Assembly (NCBI RefSeq): GCF_016615955.1
Contig: NZ_CP067113.1
Span: forward strand, 1 to 64,000
Direction of reading: 5' to 3'
DNA from: Luteimonas sp. MC1750
Lineage (GTDB): Bacteria > Pseudomonadota > Gammaproteobacteria > Xanthomonadales > Xanthomonadaceae
DNA: 64,000 nt
Below are positions 28,429 to 36,128 of the stretch, piece after piece; position 1 is the stretch's first letter; every line of letters begins with the position of its first letter. The notes beneath the pieces are model-generated. The model saw nothing but the letters and a program-made list of their open reading frames with translations, did not search any database and was not told the origin of the DNA. The translations under genes and the position numbers were made by a program.

Positions 28429-28746
28429 ATGGACTTTCTCGCACCCGTAGCTATTGCTGTCGCAGTGCTGGTGGCTCTCCTGATCTATCGAAGAGCTGTA
28501 GCTAGCCGCACTACTAGGCAGCGGAACGCGAAATTGGTTGAACGACAGAGAGCGATCCAGTCCGCCATCGACACGCTTGGACTGACCCTCAAAAGCAGCA
28601 CCATCACGATCCAAGAGGGCGAGAACGCTATTCGGATCGCACGCGATGCGCTTTACCAGCTGGATGTGCAGGGAGACCTATCAGAACTGATCGCTGACAA
28701 TGAGCAGTTCTTTGAGGAGTGGCGGGCATCGCGGGTGTCCGCCTAA
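28429..28746 (+). CDS. Cassette 8: membrane-anchored coiled protein
   Basis: 105 residues. One N-terminal membrane segment (FLAPVAIAVAVLVALLIYRR, about 3-22), then a charged helical domain (RQRNAKLVERQRAIQSAIDT and later). Single-pass protein with a cytoplasmic helical tail is the likely layout. Family not recognised. The ATG follows R' by 6 nt and the stop is the R'' TAA. Confidence 0.7.
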   Translation: MDFLAPVAIAVAVLVALLIYRRAVASRTTRQRNAKLVERQRAIQSAIDTLGLTLKSSTITIQEGENAIRIARDALYQLDVQGDLSELIADNEQFFEEWRASRVSA

Positions 28747-28852
28747 CAATGCGTTCAAGCCGAACCCGCTTCGTTACGCGGCCCAGGCGGCAGGTAGAGC
28801 TTGCCACCTGGTCCACTCCACTGCGCGGGTCGGCTTAACTTAGGTGTTAGGC
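28741..28852 (+). repeat. attC8, long (112 bp), variant stem
   Basis: Arms GAACCCGC/GCGGGTC and inner stem CCAGGCGGCA/TGCCACCTGG: both differ from the common type in a paired way. Confidence 0.94.
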
Positions 28853-28873
28853 CGCACAGGGACCGCACTGCAA

Positions 28874-29536
28874 ATGATGTCTCAAAAGAAGATCGGCTTT
28901 CTGGCCATGGCAGTGCCCCTTTGGTTCTTGGCTGTGTACGTCGTCATGGCTGCCATGCGGCCCGACTACGATCACACCGACCGCGCGATCAGTGAACTGG
29001 GCAGCCTCGACGCACCCAACCTCTGGGCTTGGAACATCCTCGGGTACATCCTTCCGGGCCTTGTGGTCGCCTTTCTCGGCATGGGACTCAGGCGGGAGTT
29101 CTCGCCGCAAGGTCGCGGCGCTGTCATCGGCTCCGTGGCCGTGGTTGCCGCCGGCCTTCTCATGGCGCTTTCCGGTGCCTTCCCGGCCAACATGTCGGAC
29201 TTTAAGTCCACCACCACCCTGCTCCATACGGTGGGTAGCTTCGGCTGTTACGTCGCTTTCCTTGTCGCCGGCTTTTTGCTGCCGGCCAGCTTCCGCAAGA
29301 CTTCCGCCTGGCGCTGGGCAGCTATGCCTTCCCTCGCCCTAGTCGTTGCCTCCATTGCCACTGGCTTTTTGCGTTTTGCCGGCATGCAAAGCATCGGTCA
29401 GCGCCTAACGTTCGCCTGCTTCTTCCTTTGGGTCGCGCTGGTTGGCTTTGCGCTATGGCGTGCGCATAGCTCGCGGGTGCCGCCTAACAATTCGTTCAAG
29501 CCGAAACCACTTCGTTCCAGCAAAGGCATGGCATAA
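28874..29536 (+). CDS. Cassette 9: DUF998 membrane protein with attC tail
   Basis: 220 residues (second ATG at 28877 equally possible). Six likely membrane segments and the DUF998 features AISELGSLDAPNLWAWNILG and GAFPANMSDFKSTTTLLHTV. Closely related to the cassette 52 protein. The frame passes R'' and ends inside attC9 (TAA 29534), adding PNNSFKPKPLRSSKGMA. DUF998 proteins have no settled function. Confidence 0.85.
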   Translation: MMSQKKIGFLAMAVPLWFLAVYVVMAAMRPDYDHTDRAISELGSLDAPNLWAWNILGYILPGLVVAFLGMGLRREFSPQGRGAVIGSVAVVAAGLLMALSGAFPANMSDFKSTTTLLHTVGSFGCYVAFLVAGFLLPASFRKTSAWRWAAMPSLALVVASIATGFLRFAGMQSIGQRLTFACFFLWVALVGFALWRAHSSRVPPNNSFKPKPLRSSKGMA

Positions 29537-29593
29537 AAAGCTTGCCATGCCTTTGCCTCCACTACGCGGTTCGGCTTAACTCAGGCGTTAGGC
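29482..29593 (+). repeat. attC9, long (112 bp)
   Basis: Inner stem GCAAAGGCATGGCA/TGCCATGCCTTTGC (14 bp) around ATAAAAAGCT-type loop; outer arm GAAACC pairs with GGTTC. Carries the cassette 9 stop. Confidence 0.94.
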
Positions 29594-29598
29594 GGCAC

Positions 29599-30003
29599 AT
29601 GAGCAGACTCGAAACCCCGATGACCCGCTGGTACTGGAGCCAGATCGGTGGGCTACTGCTCGAAGAGTTTCTTGTGGTGCCGAGGGCGCCGGGTCAAGGC
29701 CGTAGGTTGCTAGACGGACTTATCGTGCTTGGAGAGCCTGCAGCTATCGCGCCGCCGGGCACGCGCTTCGACGTTGCGGGTCGCGACGTCGTCTCAGTAC
29801 AAACGAAGAACAGTCTGCTCGGCATGTACCTCATGGGCCAGGCACTCTTCTCGCGTGATCTCGTCCGCGCCTTGGGCCCAAAAAGCGTCATGTCCGTTGC
29901 ACTTTGTTCCGCCAGCGATAGGGTGCTGACGCCCATGCTAGAAGCGCACGAGAATTGTCATGTGGTGGTTTGCCCGTCAGAGGTGTGTCGTGGCGCCGCC
30001 TAA
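29599..30003 (+). CDS. Cassette 10: unknown protein, copy 1
   Basis: 134 residues, soluble. GRRLLDGLIVLGEP followed by VVSVQTKNSLLGMYLMGQALF has the order Asp ... Gln-x-Lys seen in some PD-(D/E)XK nucleases, but the match is short. Apparently identical to cassette 37 (44446-44850), attC included. The ATG lies 5 nt after R'; stop is the R'' TAA. Confidence 0.75.
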   Translation: MSRLETPMTRWYWSQIGGLLLEEFLVVPRAPGQGRRLLDGLIVLGEPAAIAPPGTRFDVAGRDVVSVQTKNSLLGMYLMGQALFSRDLVRALGPKSVMSVALCSASDRVLTPMLEAHENCHVVVCPSEVCRGAA

Positions 30004-30109
30004 CAATGCGTTCAAGCCGACACCTCATCGGGGCGCAAACCACATGGCAGAAAAAGCTTGCCATGTGCTTCGCGCCCCGCTGCGGCGCGGCTTAACTTAA
30101 GTGTTAGGC
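29998..30109 (+). repeat. attC10, long (112 bp)
   Basis: H-type arms with GACACCTCATCGGGGCG and loop GAAAAAGCT. Same as attC37. Confidence 0.95.
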
Positions 30110-30115
30110 ACTCAC

Positions 30116-30520
30116 ATGGGGCAGCTCTCGCAAAGCATTCTCATCGGACTCATCACCGGCCTAGCCTCGGGGGTGGTCACAGGGCTGTACTCTGGACTTA
30201 TCATTTCGAGAGTCATGCGGTTTCAAGGTCTAATCGCAGACGCTCTGAGGTGCGTGAATAGCGTCGAGTACATGGATGGCGAGAGGACCGAAGTCAGACG
30301 CGGTCGTATCTCCAATCTCGGCGAAATCGGAAGCAGCCTTATGCACTTCGGTCACGTCAAAGCGGGAAAAGCGCTCTTGAAGGAGTACACGGTCATTGGG
30401 CCCGCCTTGTACGCAGCAGAGGAAGGCCGGAAAACCGTCCGAGAACTAGAGACGATCCTTTCAAGTAGCTACGATGCGGTACGTGCCCTAAGACCAGGTA
30501 TCCGCACGTACTTGCCGTAG
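30116..30520 (+). CDS. Cassette 11: membrane-anchored protein, copy 1
   Basis: 134 residues. A single N-terminal membrane segment (SILIGLITGLASGVVTGLYSGLIIS, about 6-30), then a basic/charged cytoplasmic part (DGERTEVRRGRISNLGEIGS). Family unknown. Apparently identical to cassette 43 (47974-48378). The cassette keeps a 19-bp untranslated stretch between stop and R''. Confidence 0.72.
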   Translation: MGQLSQSILIGLITGLASGVVTGLYSGLIISRVMRFQGLIADALRCVNSVEYMDGERTEVRRGRISNLGEIGSSLMHFGHVKAGKALLKEYTVIGPALYAAEEGRKTVRELETILSSSYDAVRALRPGIRTYLP

Positions 30521-30539
30521 AGGCTCCGTGTGGCGTGGT

Positions 30540-30651
30540 GCCTAACAATGCGTTCAAGCCGAAGCCGCTTCGTTACGCAAAACACATGGCAGGAGAAGCT
30601 TGCCATGTGCTTCGCTCCACTACGCGTCTCGGCTTAACTTGGGTGTTAGGC
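30540..30651 (+). repeat. attC11, long (112 bp)
   Basis: GAAGCCGC arms, loop GGAGAAGCT. Same as attC43. Confidence 0.95.
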
Positions 30652-30655
30652 CGCA

Positions 30656-31024
30656 ATGGCAACAATCCACCAACTTGCGGAAAAGAGCAGTGTCGGTGAC
30701 CTCACGGTCGACGAGGTACAGGCGTACGCTTCGGCAGAATTCTTGACCACTGGCCAGGTCTATGATGCTTTGGCGTTTCATCTCGCGATGGGCTACGCGG
30801 CGGGCGCACTCGAATACCACTTCTGTGACTCAGCAATGAACTTTGTTATGGGTCTCACCAGATATGAAGTTCCAACGTTCGCCTGGTCGGTGTACTCCGC
30901 CTTCGATGAAGGTGAGTTCTATCACGCTGGCGACAGTCAAGAAGTGGATCCAGCAGAGAAGTACACTCGGCCATGGATAATCAGAATCCTCAGGGAGGCC
31001 GGCTTTGACATTCCAGCGGCCTAA
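30656..31024 (+). CDS. Cassette 12: unknown soluble protein, copy 1
   Basis: 122 residues, acidic and aromatic-rich (ALEYHFCDSAMNFVMGLTRY, YSAFDEGEFYHAGDSQEVDP). The size, acidity and lack of motifs recall immunity proteins, but no family match is claimed. Apparently identical to cassette 34 (43206-43574). The ATG is 4 nt after R'; stop is the R'' TAA. Confidence 0.75.
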   Translation: MATIHQLAEKSSVGDLTVDEVQAYASAEFLTTGQVYDALAFHLAMGYAAGALEYHFCDSAMNFVMGLTRYEVPTFAWSVYSAFDEGEFYHAGDSQEVDPAEKYTRPWIIRILREAGFDIPAA

Positions 31025-31130
31025 CAATGCGTTCAAGCCGACACCGCATCGGGGCGCAAACCACATGGCAGGTAAAGCGTGCCATGTGCTTCACGCCCCG
31101 CTGCGGCGCGGCTTAACTTAGGTGTTAGCG
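31019..31130 (+). repeat. attC12, long (112 bp)
   Basis: H-type arms; same as attC34 up to the R' bases, which here are GTTAGCG from the next cassette. Confidence 0.95.
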
Positions 31131-31133
31131 CCC

Positions 31134-31820
31134 ATGAAAGATTCGCATCACTTGAAGGCATCAGCAAAGCGATTCATGGGGGTCGGTCCGTCGTTCGGCC
31201 TACTTGGGATCTTTTTCACTATTGCGATAGCGTTTGACATCGGCCCTCTGAGCAAGAGTGCGGATCGGGCAGCGCAGGAGATGCTAGCTCTAAATGCTTT
31301 AGCATTAGTCGCAATTGCGGCGATGTTCTTTACCGGATTGGTCTCGACCATCCTTGGAAGGCCTACGGATGAATGGGGGGTATGGCGTCGAAGAGTCTTT
31401 CACTACTTTTCCACGCGCCCTGCCGAATTTGTCGCGGACTTTGCAGCACCAATGTTCTGGTTCTTTTTTGGTGCCGGCGTCGTGATGGCGTGCGCTGGAG
31501 TCCTGGATCCTTTACAGATTCTTGTCTTCGTAGCGTTCCTCTTGTCGCTAGTCGTTCTTGGCTTCGTTGCGATCCTGTATGTCGATGTTCTTCACAGCAA
31601 AGGGATCAGTACGGGCTGGCGACCACTCCGTAGCGGTCGTCTGATAGGCGCCCTGCTGCTAGCTGGCTCGCTGTGGCTGGTGTACTTGCTCCCGGTGGTG
31701 CCAAAGAGTGAGCTGGGCGCTAACAATGCGCTCAAGCCGACACCACATCGGGGCGCAAACCATGTGGCAGGTAAAGCCTGCCACATGCTTCACGCTCCGC
31801 TACGGCGCGGCTTAGCTTAG
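31134..31820 (+). CDS. Cassette 13: multi-pass membrane protein with long attC tail
   Basis: 228 residues with five or six hydrophobic segments (for example SFGLLGIFFTIAIAFDI, FAAPMFWFFFGAGVVMA, LIGALLLAGSLWLVYLL). Not recognised. The frame crosses R'' and reads 33 residues of attC13 (NNALKPTPHRGANH onward), the longest attC-encoded tail here. Cassette ends GTTAGCGCCCA and TGGGCGCTAAC pair over 11 bp. Confidence 0.7.
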   Translation: MKDSHHLKASAKRFMGVGPSFGLLGIFFTIAIAFDIGPLSKSADRAAQEMLALNALALVAIAAMFFTGLVSTILGRPTDEWGVWRRRVFHYFSTRPAEFVADFAAPMFWFFFGAGVVMACAGVLDPLQILVFVAFLLSLVVLGFVAILYVDVLHSKGISTGWRPLRSGRLIGALLLAGSLWLVYLLPVVPKSELGANNALKPTPHRGANHVAGKACHMLHAPLRRGLA

Positions 31821-31829
31821 GCGTTAGGG
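31718..31829 (+). repeat. attC13, long (112 bp)
   Basis: R'' CGCTAAC matches the cassette's own start GTTAGCG; R' is GTTAGGG of cassette 14. Inner stem shifted to CATGTGGCAGG/CCTGCCACATG, a paired change. Confidence 0.94.
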
Positions 31830-31865
31830 CGCACGTTCAATGCAACAGTAAATGGGGGAACCGAA

Positions 31866-32255
31866 ATGCTTAGATCTATCTTAGTTGTAGTGGTTGCATG
31901 CTCCGCAATGAACTCGACTGCCGCCCAAGAGGTAGCACCACCCGCTTCCACCGCGAGCGGGCCAGCTCAGATCGTTGTGAACCGCGATACCGGAAAGATG
32001 GGATCGCTTTGTGCAACCGAGCTGTATGTGGATGGCGCGTTAGTCGGTCGTGTCCAACCAGGTCAGTCCACAACTGTTCTCGCTCCGGCAGAAGCCAAAG
32101 AGCTTCTTGCCCGCCCGGCGCTGGAATCGTACATCTGCAAAAAGATCTATTCGCTGCCCCAATGGGAGCGCCGGGCGCCGCTCAACGGGCAGTCGGCCAC
32201 CTTTCGCTATGGCTTCAATGCCAAGGGCGAACCGTTCATGGAAGCAACTCAATAA
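31866..32255 (+). CDS. Cassette 14: secreted protein, unknown
   Basis: 129 residues with a signal peptide (MLRSILVVVVACSAMNSTAAQ). The mature part (IVVNRDTGKMGSLCATELYV, VGRVQPGQSTTVLAPAEA) looks like a small periplasmic beta domain of the kind that displays a cofactor-free fold; two cysteines could pair. GGGGGA lies 9 nt before the ATG. Own stop, 13 bp before R''. Confidence 0.72.
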   Translation: MLRSILVVVVACSAMNSTAAQEVAPPASTASGPAQIVVNRDTGKMGSLCATELYVDGALVGRVQPGQSTTVLAPAEAKELLARPALESYICKKIYSLPQWERRAPLNGQSATFRYGFNAKGEPFMEATQ

Positions 32256-32267
32256 CGTGGCTTTGCG

Positions 32268-32327
32268 CCCTAACAATTCATTCAAGCCGACGCCGCTTCG
32301 CGGCGCGGCTTAATTCAGGCGTTAGAT
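32268..32327 (+). repeat. attC14, short (60 bp)
   Basis: R'' CCCTAAC matches own start GTTAGGG. R' GTTAGAT belongs to cassette 15. Confidence 0.95.
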
Positions 32328-32342
32328 TAAATTAGAGGCATC

Positions 32343-32828
32343 ATGAAAACTTTACTTATCTTCTTAGTAGGGCTTCTGACTTCAGCGCCATTGCTCGCAC
32401 AGAACTCTCTATCCTTAGTACGTAATAAGGCACAAGTCATTGCATCGCAGTTAAATGACAATTTTTCCACCAGTGGCGCGGGGCTTCCTACTGAGTTCAA
32501 CTATCAGCAAAGAAAAATTTACGCCGTTCCAATTTCCATCGCAGAACGATATGGCGGAAATGGTTACGATCAATATATCGCCGTATACGAGCTCAGTAAT
32601 GATAGCCGCAGTCAGAACCAGAGCTCTCCACCCAGCTACAGCCTAATCGCATTTTCGAAAGTCGGTGCAAAAATGTGGCGTAGCATCAAATTTGAATCAA
32701 TACAATTTGCCAATGACACCTTCTACTTTGACGCAATCCGCTGGGGGCCAAATGACCCCGGCTGTTGCCCATCACAAGAAGTTAGAATTGGATACAGAAT
32801 TACTGACTTTGGGTTGGTAGAGATTTAA
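32343..32828 (+). CDS. Cassette 15: secreted protein, AT-rich gene
   Basis: 161 residues with a signal peptide (MKTLLIFLVGLLTSAPLLAQ). Mature part is polar and aromatic (YDQYIAVYELSNDSR, DDAIRWGPNDPGCCPSQE-like end). Base composition is clearly more AT-rich than the chromosome, pointing to a foreign source. TAGAGG lies 4-9 nt before the ATG. The stop TAA overlaps R'' by one base. Unknown family. Confidence 0.74.
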   Translation: MKTLLIFLVGLLTSAPLLAQNSLSLVRNKAQVIASQLNDNFSTSGAGLPTEFNYQQRKIYAVPISIAERYGGNGYDQYIAVYELSNDSRSQNQSSPPSYSLIAFSKVGAKMWRSIKFESIQFANDTFYFDAIRWGPNDPGCCPSQEVRIGYRITDFGLVEI

Positions 32829-32887
32829 TCTAACAATTCATTCAAGCCGACGCCGCTTCGCGGCGCGGCTTAATTCAGGTGTTAGGC
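32828..32887 (+). repeat. attC15, short (60 bp)
   Basis: R'' ATCTAAC is the complement of the cassette's own GTTAGAT; R' is GTTAGGC of cassette 16. Confidence 0.95.
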
Positions 32888-32892
32888 CCCTA

Positions 32893-33345
32893 ATGAGGAT
32901 CTGCAGCACTCCCATGGGACGGGTCAGACTTTACGCTATTGCGCTGGCTACAGCGGCGGCACTTCTGTCGGGCTGCGGCGTGCAGAACGTTCGCTCGACC
33001 ACCTCATCGGCACCGACAGCCAGCCTTTGCGGTGTGCTCGCGACGCCAAGTCAGCTCGGGGTTTTGGTTTCGTTCCAGGCTATAGCCTCAACGGATCTCC
33101 ATCACGGCATCACGCTAAGGGACCCTGCGTGTCCAAACAAAGGCGTGAGAGTTGGTCCCCCGGCAGAAGATGCAGACCAGAGCGTCGCGCGGTTCTTAGG
33201 CCAGTTGCGGCTGCTGGCACCCCATCTGGTCTGGCGTTCTGCTCGGGGCAGATTCACTGGGCGCATCACGCTCAACGCCGCCGGTGAACGACGCGTGGCG
33301 CTCTTGGCAGCGCACGACTTCCAAGAGGTTGCGGATGAGCCGTAG
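32893..33345 (+). CDS. Cassette 16: lipoprotein, unknown
   Basis: 150 residues from ATG 32893 (an internal ATG at 32914 is possible). A lipobox LLSGC follows a hydrophobic run (YAIALATAAALLSGCG). The mature domain (LVSFQAIASTDLHHGITLRD, FTGRITLNAAGERRVALLA) has a repeated beta pattern. Not recognised. Own stop 8 bp before R''. Confidence 0.7.
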   Translation: MRICSTPMGRVRLYAIALATAAALLSGCGVQNVRSTTSSAPTASLCGVLATPSQLGVLVSFQAIASTDLHHGITLRDPACPNKGVRVGPPAEDADQSVARFLGQLRLLAPHLVWRSARGRFTGRITLNAAGERRVALLAAHDFQEVADEP

Positions 33346-33353
33346 CTTGCGGG

Positions 33354-33465
33354 GCCTAACAATGCGTTCAAGCCGAAGCCGCTTCGTTGCGCAAAGCACA
33401 TGGCAGGTACAGCTTGCCATGTGCTTTGCTCCACTACGCGTCTCGGCTTAACTTCGGTGTTAGGC
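33354..33465 (+). repeat. attC16, long (112 bp)
   Basis: Perfect 15-bp inner stem GCAAAGCACATGGCA/TGCCATGTGCTTTGC. Confidence 0.95.
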
Positions 33466-33784
33466 CTTGTGTCCGGCACTTCCGGATAGGCAACTTCGCT
33501 CGCATCAGATTGGCCGCTCATCTGTCACTTTTGGCGCCTCGCACGCGCGGTGAGCGGCATCGGTGTCAGCGCCTGCCGCACCTCGGCTTCGGACGGGCGC
33601 GACTCTCCCGCAAGACTCCACCCGCCGAGTCGGCTTTGGACAGATCTTGGTGCGGTTCTTCGCGCGCGCGAGCTGTAGTTCGCGCTTCGCCGCCCAAAGT
33701 GCCGCCCAGTTGCGCCAGGTTGTTGTAATGTTTCAGTTCGGGGTTGGGCCGCGGCGGGTCGGGCGCAAGTGCCAGGCAGCTGCG
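33460..33784 (+). other. ORF-poor cassette family, divergent copy (cassette 17)
   Basis: 325 bp. Starts TTAGGCCTTGTGTCCGGCAC in place of the usual TTGTTTCCCGCAC. It keeps the CTCGCACGCGCGGTG block near 33538 and the TTGTTGTAATGTT block near 33720, but much of the rest has changed. No credible gene. Confidence 0.7.
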
Positions 33785-33896
33785 GCCTAACGAGTCGTTC
33801 AAGCCGAAGCCGCTTCGTTACGCAAACCACATGGCAGATACAGCTTGCCATGTGCTTCGCTTCACTGCGCGTCTCGGCTTAACTCTGGTGTTAGGC
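33785..33896 (+). repeat. attC17, long (112 bp)
   Basis: GAAGCCGC arms, loop GATACAGCT. Confidence 0.95.
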
Positions 33897-34196
33897 CTTG
33901 TTTCCCGCACTGTTGTTGCCGGGTTCCAGGCGATCCGTAGCGCATCGCTTATCCGCTGCGTTTGCACTTCGCACGCGCGGTGCAGGCATCGGCAGTCAGC
34001 CCTGAAACACCTCGGCTTCGGACGGGCGCGACTGTTCGCAAGATTCGACCTGCCGGGTCGGCTTCGGGCAGTGCGCGGTGAGAGTTCTTGGCCGCGCGCA
34101 TGGTGCGTTTCGGCAGCACCAGACACGGCGCTTGTTGTACTGTTCACCTCAGGGGTTGGGCTGCCGCACGTCGGGCGCAGGTGCCAGGGAACGGCG
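33891..34196 (+). other. ORF-poor cassette family, short subtype (cassette 18)
   Basis: 306 bp. Shares with cassette 64 an internal replacement and deletion around 34099-34135 (CATGGTGCG...CAGACACGGCGC) and the same short attC type, so the pair descends from one ancestor. No credible gene. Confidence 0.78.
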
Positions 34197-34256
34197 GCCT
34201 AACGAGTCGTTCAAGCCGATGCCGCTTCGCGGCACGGCTTAACTCTGGTGTTAGGC
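34197..34256 (+). repeat. attC18, short (60 bp)
   Basis: GATGCCGCTTCGCGGCACGG core, the same subtype as attC64. Confidence 0.96.
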
Positions 34257-34261
34257 CTCAT

Positions 34262-34567
34262 ATGACCGTCCGCGATTTGTTAGCAGCAAAGCAGCGCACA
34301 TTTTTGGCGGTGGTCTTTATCGCTTGGCTGGCTGGCCTTGTGGCCATATCGTCACTGCGACATCAGTTGGCCCTTCTCGTGTCCGTCGCATCCATCGCCG
34401 TCATACTTGGTGCGTTCGTCTACCTGTATCGCACGGCGCGTTGTCCACGCTGCACCACCAAGCTCTGGCTATTGTTGTACAAGCTTGTTCCAGTCGGTCC
34501 ACTTCGGGCCCGGCTTGACCATTGTCCGTCCTGCGGCATCTCGGTCAGTGAGTCGGCTGAGGCCTAA
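34262..34567 (+). CDS. Cassette 19: membrane protein with zinc-ribbon cysteines
   Basis: 101 residues. Two membrane segments (FLAVVFIAWLAGLVAISSL and ALLVSVASIAVILGAFVYLY), then a cytoplasmic CPRC ... CPSC pair about 30 residues apart, fit to bind one zinc. Unknown family. The ATG lies 5 nt after R' (GTTAGGCCTCATATG) and the stop is the R'' TAA. Confidence 0.75.
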   Translation: MTVRDLLAAKQRTFLAVVFIAWLAGLVAISSLRHQLALLVSVASIAVILGAFVYLYRTARCPRCTTKLWLLLYKLVPVGPLRARLDHCPSCGISVSESAEA

Positions 34568-34673
34568 CGATTCGTTCAAGCCGACGCCACATCGGTGCGC
34601 AAACCACATGGCAGGTACAGCTTGCCATGTGCTTCACGCCCCGCTGCGACGCGGCTTAACTCTGGTGTTAGGG
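34562..34673 (+). repeat. attC19, long (112 bp)
   Basis: H-type with GACGCCACATCGGTGCG and GCGACGCGGC; R' GTTAGGG belongs to cassette 20. Confidence 0.94.
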
Positions 34674-34678
34674 CCCGC

Positions 34679-35185
34679 ATGAAGTCTTTCGTTTGCTCAA
34701 CCTGTGGTGAAACGCATGACGGCCTGCCCACCGACCATGGCTGGAAGCTTCCGGATGTGGTTTGGGCCATCCCAGAGAGCGAGCGAGCCAATCAGGCAAA
34801 GTTCAATAGCGACCTTTGCCAGTTTGGCAGTAGCTTCTTCATACGCTGCCTGCTCAAGCTCCCCTTCAACGAGCAATCCGACTACTACGGCTGGGGTGTC
34901 TGGGTAGGAGTGCAAGAGCCAGACTTCTTCCGGTACGTCGAGCTCTATGACAAGGACGGGAGTAATGAGCCGCCAGTCGCGGGCACTATCGCCAATGCAA
35001 TGCCAGGTTACCCATCTACTCTTGGCCTAGCTGTAATGGTGCAGTTCCAAAACAGCACAAGCCGGCCCGCTGTTCACGTTCCAGCGGTCAGTGGTCATCC
35101 TCTGGCTGTGGAGCAATCCAACGGCATAGACAATCGGCGGTATCACGAGATACTTGTTGCCACAGGGTCCGCGGGCGGGCCCTAA
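34679..35185 (+). CDS. Cassette 20: DUF2199 protein
   Basis: 168 residues. N-terminal CSTCGETHDGLP, then DLCQFGSSFFIRCLLKLPF and YYGWGVWVGVQEPDFFRYVE are the signature of DUF2199, a family of unknown function often found near polymorphic toxin or immunity genes. The two N-terminal cysteines could be half of a metal site. Stop is the R'' TAA (CCCTAAC), matching own start GTTAGGG. Confidence 0.85.
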   Translation: MKSFVCSTCGETHDGLPTDHGWKLPDVVWAIPESERANQAKFNSDLCQFGSSFFIRCLLKLPFNEQSDYYGWGVWVGVQEPDFFRYVELYDKDGSNEPPVAGTIANAMPGYPSTLGLAVMVQFQNSTSRPAVHVPAVSGHPLAVEQSNGIDNRRYHEILVATGSAGGP

Positions 35186-35239
35186 CAATTCATTCAAGCC
35201 GACGCCGCTTCGCGGCGCGGCTTAATTCAGGCGTTAGGC
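35180..35239 (+). repeat. attC20, short (60 bp)
   Basis: R'' CCCTAAC. GACGCCGCTTCGCGGCG core. Confidence 0.95.
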
Positions 35240-35564
35240 CTTGTTTCCCGCACTGTTGTTGCTGGGTTCCAGGCACTCTGCAGCGCGTCGCTTATCCGCA
35301 GCACTTGCACCTCGCACGCGCGGCGCAGGCATTGGTAATCAGCCCTGCAACTCGTCGGCTTCGGACAGATGCGACTTTCCGCAAGATTCGAGCGGCCGAG
35401 TCGGCTTCGGACAGGGCGCGATGAGAGTTCTTGGCCGCGCGAGTCGGTGGTTCCGGCCTGGGCCCCGGCAAGTGCCAGCCTCAGGCCGTTCGGCCAGACT
35501 TGTTGTACTGTTCGGCGCAGGGGTTGGGCTGTCGCAAGGTCGGGCGCAAGCTCGGCGTGCGGCG
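35234..35564 (+). other. ORF-poor cassette family (cassette 21)
   Basis: 331 bp. The 109-codon TTG frame is open (35241-35570), as are competing frames. Directly followed by another family member. Confidence 0.8.
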
Positions 35565-35676
35565 GCCTAACAAGTCGTTCAAGCCGAAGCCGCTTCATTA
35601 CGCAAAACACATGGCAGGTAAAGCTTGCCATGTGTTTCGCTCCACTACGCGTCTCGGCTTAACTCTGGTGTTAGGC
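35565..35676 (+). repeat. attC21, long (112 bp)
   Basis: Inner stem AAACACATGGCA/TGCCATGTGTTT; GAAGCCGCTTCATTACG left arm. Confidence 0.95.
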
Positions 35677-35999
35677 CTTGTTTCCCGCACTGTTGTTGCC
35701 GAGCTCAAGGCAATCTTTAGCTCCTCGCTTATCCGCAGCGTTTGCACCTCGCACGCGCGGTCAGGCATCGGCAGCCAGTCCTGCAGCACCTCGGCTTCGG
35801 ATTGGCCAGACTCTCCGCAAGATTTGACCGGCCGAGTCGGCTTCGGACAGGGCGCTATGGAAGTTCTTGACCGCATGAGTCACTGGTTTCGGCTTCGGCC
35901 CGGACAACTGCCAGGCTCGGGCGCTCGGCCAGACTTGTTGTACTGTTCGGCTCAGGGGTTGGGCTGTCGCAAGGTCGGGCGCAAGCCTAGCGTGCGGCG
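35671..35999 (+). other. ORF-poor cassette family (cassette 22)
   Basis: 329 bp. Small deletions (for example GCGCGGTCAGG for GCGCGGTGCAGG near 35757) break the 109-codon frame, arguing against selection on that protein. Confidence 0.8.
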
Positions 36000-36111
36000 G
36001 CCTAACAAGTCGTTCAAGCCGAAGCCGCTTCGTTACGCAAACCACATGGCAGGTAAAGCTTGCCATGTGCTTCGCTCCACTACGCGTCTCGGCTTAACTC
36101 TGGTGTTAGCA
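36000..36111 (+). repeat. attC22, long (112 bp)
   Basis: GAAGCCGC arms; R' GTTAGCA belongs to cassette 23. Confidence 0.95.
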
Positions 36112-36128
36112 CCCAATGGAGAGTTCGC

